Shown: piece after piece, positions 1 to 5,541 of the stretch
How the letters are laid out: each line of letters starts with the position of its first letter
How positions within the stretch are numbered: the stretch's first letter is position 1
Assembly: GCA_028709985.1 (NCBI GenBank)
Contig: JAQUTB010000136.1
Span: 1 to 5,541 of the forward strand
Reading direction: 5' to 3'
Origin: Dethiosulfovibrio sp.
GTDB lineage: Bacteria > Synergistota > Synergistia > Synergistales > Dethiosulfovibrionaceae
Length of the DNA stretch: 5,541 nt
Program-made: the position numbers and the translations under genes
The notes under the pieces: model-generated
Seen by the model: only the letters and a program-made list of their open reading frames with translations
Databases searched by the model: none
Told to the model about the DNA's origin: nothing

Positions 1-416
<416 letters not shown>

Positions 417-417
417 C

Positions 418-1389
418 GTGGACAGGGCCATACTCTGCGCCGGAGAGGCGTTGGTGGACCTCATATCCCTCTCCCCGGGCATGGGACTAGGGGACTCGAC
501 GCTGTTCGAGAGCCGCTTAGGAGGTGCTCCTATGAACGTGGCCATAGGGGCACGCCGTCTGGGGGCGTCGGTGGGTTTTTTGGGCAAAATAGGGTGCGAT
601 CCCTTCGGGGACCGACTTTGGTCCGCTATGGAGGGAGAGGGACTGGATCTCTCTCCCTCGGTCCGTAAAGAGGGAACATCCACAACCTTGGCCTTCGTCG
701 CCCTGGACCGAGATGGAAAACCACAGTTTCGGTTCTACCGGGACAACGCCGCTGACGTCTCCCTGAAGGAGGAGGAAGTGGCCTCGGTGGATCCCTGTCG
801 TTGGAGTTGTCTATCCTTCGGCTCCATATCCCTGCTGGAGGAGCCGTCCTCCTCGACCTATCTAGGGCTATTCGGTCGTTTTAGGGAGGCGGGAGTCATA
901 ACCGCCTACGACCCCAACGTCCGCCCTCTTGCGATAGACAGGCCTGAGCATTTCCGGGCCATCGCCATGGACGTCATATCCAAAGCGGACATAGTGAAAG
1001 TCAGCGACGACGACCTTCGGTGGCTGTGCGCCAACAGAGAGCCGGAGGAATCGCTGATGGATCTGCCTATCTCACCGAGATCGGTGGCCTTTCTCACACT
1101 GGGCGCCAGGGGAGCGATGGTCCGAAAGGGAGAGACGGTTACATCGGTTCCGGCCTATCCGGTGGAGGTCAAAGACACCACCGGCTGTGGCGATGCCTTC
1201 ATGGCGGCGATACTGGTAAAGCTGAGACAGATGGACAGGGAGGAACTGCACCGTCTGCCTCAGGGCTATCTGACTAAAACCGCCGCCTTCGGCTGTGCGG
1301 CGGCATCGGTGGTGGCAGGACGGGTAGGGGCGGCCTTCGCCATGGGGACCTTAGAGGAGGTGATATCACGTGGAGGGACTGGACTTTAG
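418..1389 (+). CDS. PfkB-family carbohydrate kinase, probable fructokinase
   Basis: A complete 323-residue protein, the usual length for PfkB/ribokinase-family sugar kinases. It transfers the ATP gamma-phosphate to a sugar; the overall pattern resembles bacterial fructokinases (fructose to fructose-6-phosphate). It begins CAGEALVDLI, followed by the substrate-side signature GGAPMNVA (residues 35-42) and GKIGCDPFGD (56-65). YDPNVRP (164-170), KVSDDDL (194-200) and the nucleotide-side LTLGARGA (227-234) come next. The C-terminal PfkB signature DTTGCGDAF (253-261) contains the catalytic base D259. The common Ala of the DTTGAGD anion-hole motif is Cys257 here. The GTG start is chosen because of AGAGGG five bases upstream and because the kinase core starts almost at once. 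It follows the isomerase by one base and overlaps the diguanylate cyclase gene by 20 bases. The family is certain; fructose as substrate is inferred from similarity and the neighbouring isomerase. Xylulose or another ketose is possible. Confidence 0.9.
   Translation: MDRAILCAGEALVDLISLSPGMGLGDSTLFESRLGGAPMNVAIGARRLGASVGFLGKIGCDPFGDRLWSAMEGEGLDLSPSVRKEGTSTTLAFVALDRDGKPQFRFYRDNAADVSLKEEEVASVDPCRWSCLSFGSISLLEEPSSSTYLGLFGRFREAGVITAYDPNVRPLAIDRPEHFRAIAMDVISKADIVKVSDDDLRWLCANREPEESLMDLPISPRSVAFLTLGARGAMVRKGETVTSVPAYPVEVKDTTGCGDAFMAAILVKLRQMDREELHRLPQGYLTKTAAFGCAAASVVAGRVGAAFAMGTLEEVISRGGTGL
1353..1360 (+). promoter_or_regulatory. Ribosome binding site for the diguanylate cyclase gene
   Basis: AGAGGAGG lies 9 bases before the GTG at 1370, within the 3' end of the kinase gene. 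This strong Shine-Dalgarno sequence fixes the start of the overlapping cyclase gene. Confidence 0.75.
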
Positions 1390-2950
1390 GACCGTCGTGT
1401 TGGGGGGCTTTATTCTTTTTTGCGTATGCACCATATTAGTTGGCGCTTTATGGCGGCAGGCTCAAGGACGATTTGAGGGGCTAGGATATTCCTTCCTGGG
1501 GTTCGCCCTCATATCCCTAGGGCTAGGACTGATGTTTCTGAGGGGGATCGTCAATCCATTTATCTCGGTCGTTATGGTCAACGGTCTGATAACGATGGGA
1601 TTTATCTCCGGCCTAGTGGGGCTGAAAATCTTTTTAAGTTTGCGCTATTCGATTAAGAGCGACATAGCTGTTTGGTTATTCCTGATCTTTTTTATACTTT
1701 ACTTCACCTATATAAACCCTAGCACCCCAAACAGGATAGCCTGTTTCTCGGCCTCTTTTGCCTATTTTTCCTTACAGTATATCAGGGTCTCAATTTTTAA
1801 CCACGATAGATCCAGTCGGAGGCTGACTTTCGGCCTTGGGTTGGTGTTCATTGGGTATCTCGTCATAAGCCTTTCAAGGATTATCTTCGCTTTATTCGTA
1901 TATCGCGATACCCACTCGGTGGACCTTCCCTCCGGTGGCATAGAGATTTTTTTCGGCTATGCCCAACAGACTCTCATCGTGCTCTGGGCCTATGGACTGA
2001 ACCTTATGGTAAACAGGAGACTCATGCTGGAGCTGGACAAGGAGAGACTAAAATTTTCGGCCGTATTCAACGGATCCCCTCACGGCATAGCCCTGACCAG
2101 GGTATCCGACGGAGCAATAATCGACGCCAATCCAGGCCTTTCGACAATGGTGGGACTGGACCACGAAGAAATAGTGGGCAAGAGCGTCCTGGAGATAGGC
2201 TTTTGGAGCTCTTTGGACGAGCGTACAAGAATGATCCAGAGGATTCAAAAAGAGGGTTCCGTAAGGGATATGGAGATAAAGTTCAGACACTCCTCCGGTC
2301 GACAGGTGGTGGGGGCCCTCTCCATAGACCAGGTGTCGGTCAACGGCGAGGGAGTCCTGCTGTCCACGATAATGGACGTTACAGAGCGAAAAGACATGGA
2401 ACAGCAGATAGCTAAAATGGCCCTTACCGACCCACTCACAGGGCTTCTGAACCGAGCGGCCTTCTCGGACAGGCTCGATCGGGCGATGAAAAAGGCGTCC
2501 TTTAAAGGAGAAAAACTATCCCTGATGTTTCTGGACCTGGACAGGTTCAAGCCGGTGAACGACGACTTCGGCCACGCAGTCGGCGACGTTGTCCTCAGGC
2601 AAACCACAGAAAGGATAACCGACGCCGTCGGTGAAGGCGACACTGTGGGCAGGATAGGGGGAGACGAGTTCGTCGTTCTTGTTCCATTCGGAGAAAAACA
2701 GGCTAGATCGATAGGAGAAAGGATCGTGTCAGCCATAGAGAGGCCCTTCGAGATCGACGGTCGGTCCATCGGGATATCCTGTAGCGTCGGGATAGCGGTA
2801 TATCCAGACCACGGAACCGACGAAATAGAGTTGGCAAAAAACGCCGACCAGGCCATGTACGCCGTTAAAAAAGTGGGTGGCAACGGGGTTAAGGTTTTCG
2901 GGCAAACCGACGAGTTTGACAGGATCAGCCTGAAAGGAGCGTGGGGATAA
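1370..2950 (+). CDS. Membrane PAS-GGDEF diguanylate cyclase
   Basis: A complete 526-residue protein predicted to sit in the inner membrane and make cyclic di-GMP from two GTP. The first ~215 residues hold about seven hydrophobic segments (roughly 8-28, 38-58, 62-90, 98-117, 121-141, 153-177, 190-212) and no sensor domain I can name. A PAS domain follows (about 228-340, ending in the typical DVTERK), then a linker and a GGDEF domain (about 350-512) starting [11 protein letters not shown]. The active-site loop is intact GGDEF (430-434). The metal-binding FLDLDRFK (D389, D391), N397 and GHAVGD (402-406) regions are also intact. No EAL domain is present, so synthesis rather than breakdown is expected. 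At the inhibitory-site position, where RxxD is usual, the sequence is GEGD (421-424), so this product-inhibition site appears lost. The gene overlaps the kinase by 20 bases and the macrodomain start by 1 base. The membrane part is A+T-richer than the catalytic part. Confidence 0.93.
   Translation: MEGLDFRTVVLGGFILFCVCTILVGALWRQAQGRFEGLGYSFLGFALISLGLGLMFLRGIVNPFISVVMVNGLITMGFISGLVGLKIFLSLRYSIKSDIAVWLFLIFFILYFTYINPSTPNRIACFSASFAYFSLQYIRVSIFNHDRSSRRLTFGLGLVFIGYLVISLSRIIFALFVYRDTHSVDLPSGGIEIFFGYAQQTLIVLWAYGLNLMVNRRLMLELDKERLKFSAVFNGSPHGIALTRVSDGAIIDANPGLSTMVGLDHEEIVGKSVLEIGFWSSLDERTRMIQRIQKEGSVRDMEIKFRHSSGRQVVGALSIDQVSVNGEGVLLSTIMDVTERKDMEQQIAKMALTDPLTGLLNRAAFSDRLDRAMKKASFKGEKLSLMFLDLDRFKPVNDDFGHAVGDVVLRQTTERITDAVGEGDTVGRIGGDEFVVLVPFGEKQARSIGERIVSAIERPFEIDGRSIGISCSVGIAVYPDHGTDEIELAKNADQAMYAVKKVGGNGVKVFGQTDEFDRISLKGAWG
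2933..2939 (+). promoter_or_regulatory. Ribosome binding site that decides the macrodomain start
   Basis: AAAGGAG ends one base before the in-frame GTG at 2941, too close to serve it, and 10 bases before the ATG at 2950. It therefore points to the ATG at 2950 as the real start. Confidence 0.65.
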
Positions 2951-3465
2951 TGGGCAGAGGCTCTATAACTCTCTTCAGAGGGGACATAACCACCATGGCG
3001 GTGGACGCTATCGTCAACGCCGCCAACAGCTCCCTGTTGGGAGGAGGCGGCGTCGACGGGGCGATCCACCGAGCCGCCGGGCCTGAGCTCCTTGAGGCCT
3101 GCAAAAAACTGGGGGGATGCACCACAGGGGACAGCAAGATAACCTTGGGATACTCCCTCCCGGCGAGGTACGTCATACACACAGTGGGCCCGGTGTGGCA
3201 GGGGGGAAATGCCGGCGAGGCCAAGCTGCTGGTCTCCTGCTACAGGAGGAGCCTTGAGCTTGCCTGGGACCACTACTGCAAGACCGTGGCCTTTCCCGCC
3301 ATAAGCTGCGGCGTCTACGGCTACCCCATAAAAGAGGCCTGCACCGTGGCGGTTGAGACGATTCAGGCCTTCCTCAATACCGACGAAAACCTGGAGAGAG
3401 TGTATCTGGTGGCGTTTGGGGATGAGGTGACAAATAGGTACCGTGAGCTGGGGGTGTCACCTTAG
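2950..3465 (+). CDS. Macrodomain protein, O-acetyl-ADP-ribose deacetylase type (YmdB/MacroD-like)
   Basis: A complete 171-residue single-domain macrodomain from the ATG at 2950. An in-frame GTG at 2941 would add three residues but lies only one base from the Shine-Dalgarno sequence. Proteins of the YmdB/MacroD class bind ADP-ribose, hydrolyse O-acetyl-ADP-ribose and can remove mono-ADP-ribose from proteins. The signature is clear: FRGDIT (9-14), [26 protein letters not shown] as one block (19-44, written here only to mark its extent; key residues N26 and D36, which match the catalytic Asn and Asp of the class), [23 protein letters not shown] strand (65-83), and the second phosphate loop SCGVYGYP (119-126). 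The protein should be cytosolic. Its ATG overlaps the cyclase TAA by one base (TAATG), so translation is probably coupled. It is the last gene of the plus-strand block. The physiological substrate is not shown by sequence. Confidence 0.93.
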   Translation: MGRGSITLFRGDITTMAVDAIVNAANSSLLGGGGVDGAIHRAAGPELLEACKKLGGCTTGDSKITLGYSLPARYVIHTVGPVWQGGNAGEAKLLVSCYRRSLELAWDHYCKTVAFPAISCGVYGYPIKEACTVAVETIQAFLNTDENLERVYLVAFGDEVTNRYRELGVSP

Positions 3466-3468
3466 ATA

Positions 3469-3481
3469 CGCTCATAGAGCG
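3469..3481 (+). other. Small hairpin just after the macrodomain stop
   Basis: CGCTC and GAGCG pair over 5 bp with an ATA loop, beginning four bases after the macrodomain TAG. No T run follows directly. It may help end or stabilise the operon transcript, but it could be chance. Confidence 0.3.
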
Positions 3482-3490
3482 ATGAATACC

Positions 3491-3504
3491 CATGATTTTT
3501 CATG
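3491..3504. other. Small A+T-rich hairpin
   Basis: CATGA and TCATG pair over 5 bp around a TTTT loop. It is flanked by a near direct repeat, ATGAATACC (3482-3490) and ATGAATATACC (3502-3512). The stem is weak and its role is unknown. Confidence 0.25.
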
Positions 3505-3524
3505 AATATACCTTTAAATCAGAC

Positions 3525-3559
3525 AGGGCAGTTATCGAAGAAAACCTTATAACTGCCCT
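3525..3559. terminator. 11-bp perfect inverted repeat, probable bidirectional terminator
   Basis: AGGGCAGTTAT (3525-3535) and ATAACTGCCCT (3549-3559) are perfect complements around a 13-base loop. Inside the loop AAG (3538-3540) can pair with CTT (3546-3548). It is the strongest structure in the convergent gap and sits where transcripts from both blocks should end. Neither side has a convincing run of T (TTAAAG follows on the plus strand), so a classical intrinsic terminator is not proven. An RNA-processing stem or a mobile-element remnant is possible. Confidence 0.5.
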
Positions 3560-3610
3560 TAAAGCTCAGCAATGCCTAGATTCCCCTTGCAATATATCTT
3601 AATAGCCCCC

Positions 3611-3635
3611 AAAAACAGTACGTCGTTTTAACTGT
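3611..3635 (-). terminator. Weak candidate terminator behind cas2
   Basis: Read on the minus strand, ACAGT and ACTGT (3635-3631 and 3619-3615) can pair over 5 bp around an 11-base loop. The run of T starts in the last stem base and continues to 3611. It begins 8 bases after the cas2 stop. Position and T run suit an intrinsic terminator, but the stem is short, A+T-rich and has a competing fold. Confidence 0.3.
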
Positions 3636-3643
3636 AGACAACA

Positions 3644-3934
3644 TCAAATTATAAGCGTACCCTCTGGATCATAGCCAGGTTTTGCTCCGACATGCTCCAC
3701 TCGCCTTTTCCAGTTTGCCCCTAAAAAATAAAATCGGAGGCTGTCTCTTTCTTCGTCTATTGTTTTTATTAATTTATGTCTCAACTCAGTCCACTGAGAA
3801 GGATCCACTAAGCACTCAAAAACAGAGTTCTGAACTCTTTGGCCATAATTCTCACACAACTTAGCGACGTGTCGCAACCTATTCTGCCCATCCGCGGACT
3901 TAGTCTCCACATCGTAGGTAACAAGCACCATCAT
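3644..3934 (-). CDS. cas2: CRISPR-associated protein Cas2, type I-C
   Basis: A complete 96-residue Cas2, typical of the type I-C form in length and sequence. Cas2 dimers bridge two Cas1 dimers in the integrase complex that inserts new spacers next to the leader. Visible marks are the first strand MMVLVTYDVET with the conserved D8, then RLRHVAKLCENYGQRVQNSV (one block, roughly residues 19-38), DSLRFYFLG and the I-C-like tail RVEHVGAKP ending in GTLII. There are two consecutive ATG codons; the first (3934-3932) is chosen because GGAGGGG ends 9 bases before it. It follows cas1 by 20 bases on the same strand and is the last gene of the cas block. The next gene, the macrodomain, faces it. No CRISPR repeat is seen behind it in this window. 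Confidence 0.96.
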   Translation of the reverse strand: MMVLVTYDVETKSADGQNRLRHVAKLCENYGQRVQNSVFECLVDPSQWTELRHKLIKTIDEERDSLRFYFLGANWKRRVEHVGAKPGYDPEGTLII

Positions 3935-3943
3935 AAGGGAAAT

Positions 3944-3950
3944 CCCCTCC
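3944..3950 (-). promoter_or_regulatory. Ribosome binding site for cas2
   Basis: On the minus strand GGAGGGG sits in the 20-base cas1-cas2 gap, 9 bases before the first of two tandem ATG codons. It favours the first ATG as start. Confidence 0.65.
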
Positions 3951-3954
3951 TACT

Positions 3955-4983
3955 TTATCGCCATCTCAGCGGAGGGTACTCAGGAAGATCCCCTCTCAGG
4001 AAACGGGCCATGATGAGGGCCTGGCAGTGTGGCAACAACCCCATCGAAACCTTTTCCTCGAGAAATGGGTGTCTTATTTCCTCTTGTTTCCTTTTTTGAT
4101 ACGCACCAAGAACTATCCTCCTCGTATCATCGTCCATCGTTACCCCACCGCTCTCTCTGACTATGAATCCACCAGGGGAAACTTGGCGTCTGTTTATGAG
4201 AGATATAACCAACCTATCCGCCATTAAAGGCCGCAACTCCTCCATTAGATCGAGGGCTAGGCTCGGTCTGCCAGGTCTCTCTCTATGCAAAAAACCAACC
4301 TGAGGATCCAAACCAACCCCTTCGAGGGCACTACAGACATCGTGGCATAAAAGCGTATACACAAAAGAGAGCAAGGCGTTTACTCTGTCGAGGGGAGGCC
4401 TACGATTTCTACCGTTAAACGGGAAATCCCCAGATTGTGTGGTTATGAGATTATCTAACACAGCAAAATACGCTTTAGCTGCCTCTCCTTCCTTTCCCCT
4501 GATAGAGTCCAGCTTCATAGGTCTCTTTAACTCTTCAAGTATGATCGCCAACCGACTAGAACACTCCTCCAGTTTTTCCTTCCCCGGTACATGATCATCT
4601 CTGATTCCTCTACGTATAGACGTTCGGCTGTTTGCTATTTTTGCTACGACAATATTTCTTGCCAACAGGCTACTTTTTTCAGGATCCCCGGAGATTCTAA
4701 ACTGCTCTTTTCTCAGGAGCACGTTCCCGGATATCGGCCCAGCCACACGGGCCAGAAATCGACCGTTCTCAGAAAAAAAAGACAACCCGACACCGCTCTG
4801 ACCACACAGCCCCATCAAAAAAGGGCTACAGGAGACATTACCGAAGCAACAGATGCCCTCTAGAGTATGAATTGGAATCCTGAGGAGCTCTTTGCCATCG
4901 GACCTAACCACTACAGTCTCTCCTTTTCGAGCAAGATATGATCCCTGGGTCATCACAAAGAGGGTATTTAAAAGCTTTCTCAA
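3955..4983 (-). CDS. cas1: CRISPR-associated endonuclease/integrase Cas1, type I-C
   Basis: A complete 342-residue Cas1 from a TTG start at 4983-4981. Cas1 is the metal-dependent integrase that, with Cas2, joins prespacers to the CRISPR array. The start MRKLLNTLFV is the typical type I-C N-terminus and the length fits that subtype. GAGGAGG ends 7 bases upstream of the TTG. An ATG at 5070 would add 29 residues that merely read through cas4 in another frame. The N-terminal beta domain holds GKELLRIPIHTLEGI-like sequence (about 30-44). The catalytic helical domain holds E165 (in RGKEGEAA), H233 (in VGFLHRERPGR) and D245/E248 (in SLALDLMEE), so the active site looks intact. The TTGA junction overlaps the cas4 stop by 4 bases, implying coupled translation. 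cas2 follows after 20 bases. Confidence 0.96.
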   Translation of the reverse strand: MRKLLNTLFVMTQGSYLARKGETVVVRSDGKELLRIPIHTLEGICCFGNVSCSPFLMGLCGQSGVGLSFFSENGRFLARVAGPISGNVLLRKEQFRISGDPEKSSLLARNIVVAKIANSRTSIRRGIRDDHVPGKEKLEECSSRLAIILEELKRPMKLDSIRGKEGEAAKAYFAVLDNLITTQSGDFPFNGRNRRPPLDRVNALLSFVYTLLCHDVCSALEGVGLDPQVGFLHRERPGRPSLALDLMEELRPLMADRLVISLINRRQVSPGGFIVRESGGVTMDDDTRRIVLGAYQKRKQEEIRHPFLEEKVSMGLLPHCQALIMARFLRGDLPEYPPLRWR

Positions 4984-5541
4984 TAGATATCCTCCTCGAA
5001 AAAAGAATTCAAATATCTGGAAGCAGAAGATCCCTTTAACTGCGGAAGGCAAAGGTCCTTTAGGGAGCAACTTTTACATTTGGGACCATAGTCAGCCTTT
5101 GGGGTTATGCCACGTGAAATGAGAGCCCTGAATCTTTCCACCAGATCTATCGTTTCTTGTCTTAATTTATCATCAAAAGCGACAGTTTCCCTTCTTCTGG
5201 TACTCCCATAGAAAAGAGCCCCTTCGGGAATTTTAACCTGCAACATTTCCTCAAGGCAAAGAGCTTGAGCACAAAGCTGAACTTCGTCGTATGGTCCCTT
5301 TTTTTTGCTACCTCTTTTGTACTCCACCGGATATGGATCCCACAGCCCGCTTAAACCTGAAAGCTGAACCCCCTCTTTTGCTCGTGACGACGGATAATAT
5401 TCCACGACATCGGCGACACCAACCAGACCATGTAACAAAGAACAAAGAGGCAAAGACCTGCAAACCCTTACACCAGACCTATAATCGTCAAACTCCTCGT
5501 GGGCCTTTTCATGGAGTATCCTTCCCTCCGAAGTTAAAACG
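4980..5541 (-). CDS. cas4: CRISPR-associated Cas4 exonuclease, type I-C (N-terminus outside window)
   Basis: The frame is open from the right edge (first full codon ends at 5540) to the TGA at 4982-4980, giving 186 residues. About 30 N-terminal residues, including the expected first iron-sulphur cysteine, lie off the edge. A TTG at 5453 is not the start, because the preceding residues are clearly Cas4-like. Cas4 is a RecB-type Fe-S nuclease that trims prespacers and helps select those with a PAM and orient them. Visible parts are SEGRILHEKAH (window residues 4-14, with likely metal ligand H10) and GVADVVEY (D44). The nuclease core VEYKRG follows (E73, K75), then YDEVQLCAQA (Q88) and the C-terminal cluster CKSCSLKDLC (C155, C158, C164). 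All visible catalytic and cluster residues are present, so it looks functional. It overlaps cas1 by 4 bases. In type I-C loci cas7 normally precedes it. Confidence 0.93.
   Translation of the reverse strand, partial: VLTSEGRILHEKAHEEFDDYRSGVRVCRSLPLCSLLHGLVGVADVVEYYPSSRAKEGVQLSGLSGLWDPYPVEYKRGSKKKGPYDEVQLCAQALCLEEMLQVKIPEGALFYGSTRRRETVAFDDKLRQETIDLVERFRALISRGITPKADYGPKCKSCSLKDLCLPQLKGSSASRYLNSFFEEDIY
4991..4997 (-). promoter_or_regulatory. Ribosome binding site that decides the cas1 start
   Basis: On the minus strand GAGGAGG lies inside the last codons of cas4 (reading GAG GAG there), 7 bases before TTG at 4983. It is the main reason for choosing this TTG over the upstream ATG. Confidence 0.75.

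Larger units (their letters stand above)
3466..3643. other. Convergent intergenic gap with several hairpins
   Basis: This 178-base gap lies between the stop of the macrodomain gene (plus) and the stop of cas2 (minus), so both blocks must terminate here. It is A+T-rich and holds no credible gene. Small palindromes are present: CGCTC-ATA-GAGCG (3469-3481), CATGA-TTTT-TCATG (3491-3504), the 11-bp repeat at 3525-3559 and a weak one at 3615-3635. I see no repeated 28-37-base unit, no type I-C-like repeat and no obvious leader. Confidence 0.7.

Noticed and set aside
2245..3273. Long open frame (342 codons) on the minus strand
   Set aside because: It lies antisense across the GGDEF and macrodomain genes, has no family features and reflects the G+C-rich codon bias of the real genes.
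3502..3552. Tiny open frame of 16 codons beginning ATGAATATA on the plus strand
   Set aside because: It has no ribosome binding site, is very short and runs through the inverted repeat.
3466..3643. Possible CRISPR repeat or leader remnant
   Set aside because: No unit of repeat length occurs twice and the palindromes do not resemble the type I-C repeat I know. A degenerate leader cannot be excluded by eye.
3682..4227. Several short plus-strand frames across cas2 and the 3' end of cas1
   Set aside because: They are antisense to well-supported cas genes and show no recognisable protein features.
4984..5070. N-terminal extension of cas1 up to an ATG at 5070
   Set aside because: It overlaps cas4 for its whole length, has no typical Cas1 sequence, and a strong ribosome binding site points to TTG at 4983.
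4980..5453. cas4 as a complete 157-residue gene starting with TTG at 5453
   Set aside because: The frame continues to the right edge and encodes Cas4-like sequence (SEGRILHEKAH), so the gene is cut by the window rather than short.

Overview
This is a bacterial chromosomal segment made of two gene blocks that run towards each other and meet in a 178-base non-coding gap (3466-3643). Genes are densely packed, with strong AGGAGG-type ribosome binding sites and frequent GTG/TTG starts. The sequence does not fix the species. The heavy use of ATA (Ile) and TCC (Ser) codons, together with a type I-C CRISPR locus, would suit an anaerobe such as a member of the Synergistota, but that is a weak guess.

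Plus-strand block (1-3465): four tightly spaced or overlapping genes that look like one operon. They are the C-terminal part of a cupin-type D-lyxose/D-mannose isomerase (YdaE-like), a PfkB-family sugar kinase resembling fructokinases, a membrane-anchored PAS-GGDEF diguanylate cyclase, and an O-acetyl-ADP-ribose deacetylase-type macrodomain (YmdB/MacroD-like). The first two make a plausible short route in which an aldose is isomerised to a ketose and then phosphorylated, for example mannose to fructose to fructose-6-phosphate. The last two are signalling or nucleotide-metabolite functions. They are joined to the sugar genes by overlap (kinase/cyclase 20 bases, cyclase/macrodomain 1 base), which suggests co-translation.

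Minus-strand block (5541-3644): cas4 (N-terminus beyond the right edge), cas1 and cas2, in the order and with the sequence character of a type I-C adaptation (spacer-acquisition) module. cas4 and cas1 overlap by 4 bases and cas2 follows 20 bases later. The interference genes would be expected off the right edge. No CRISPR repeat or recognisable leader is visible downstream of cas2 before the convergent macrodomain gene. The array is therefore missing here or lies elsewhere.

The convergent gap contains several small hairpins, including an 11-bp perfect inverted repeat (3525-3559) without a clear U tract. Spot counts show the plus-strand block mostly G+C-rich (41/60 in 3001-3060) and the cas block clearly poorer (26/60 in 4441-4500), so the cas locus may have been acquired separately. 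I found no wholly new system. The most interesting points are the composition of the sugar/c-di-GMP/macrodomain operon, the absence of an array beside cas2, and the structured gap.
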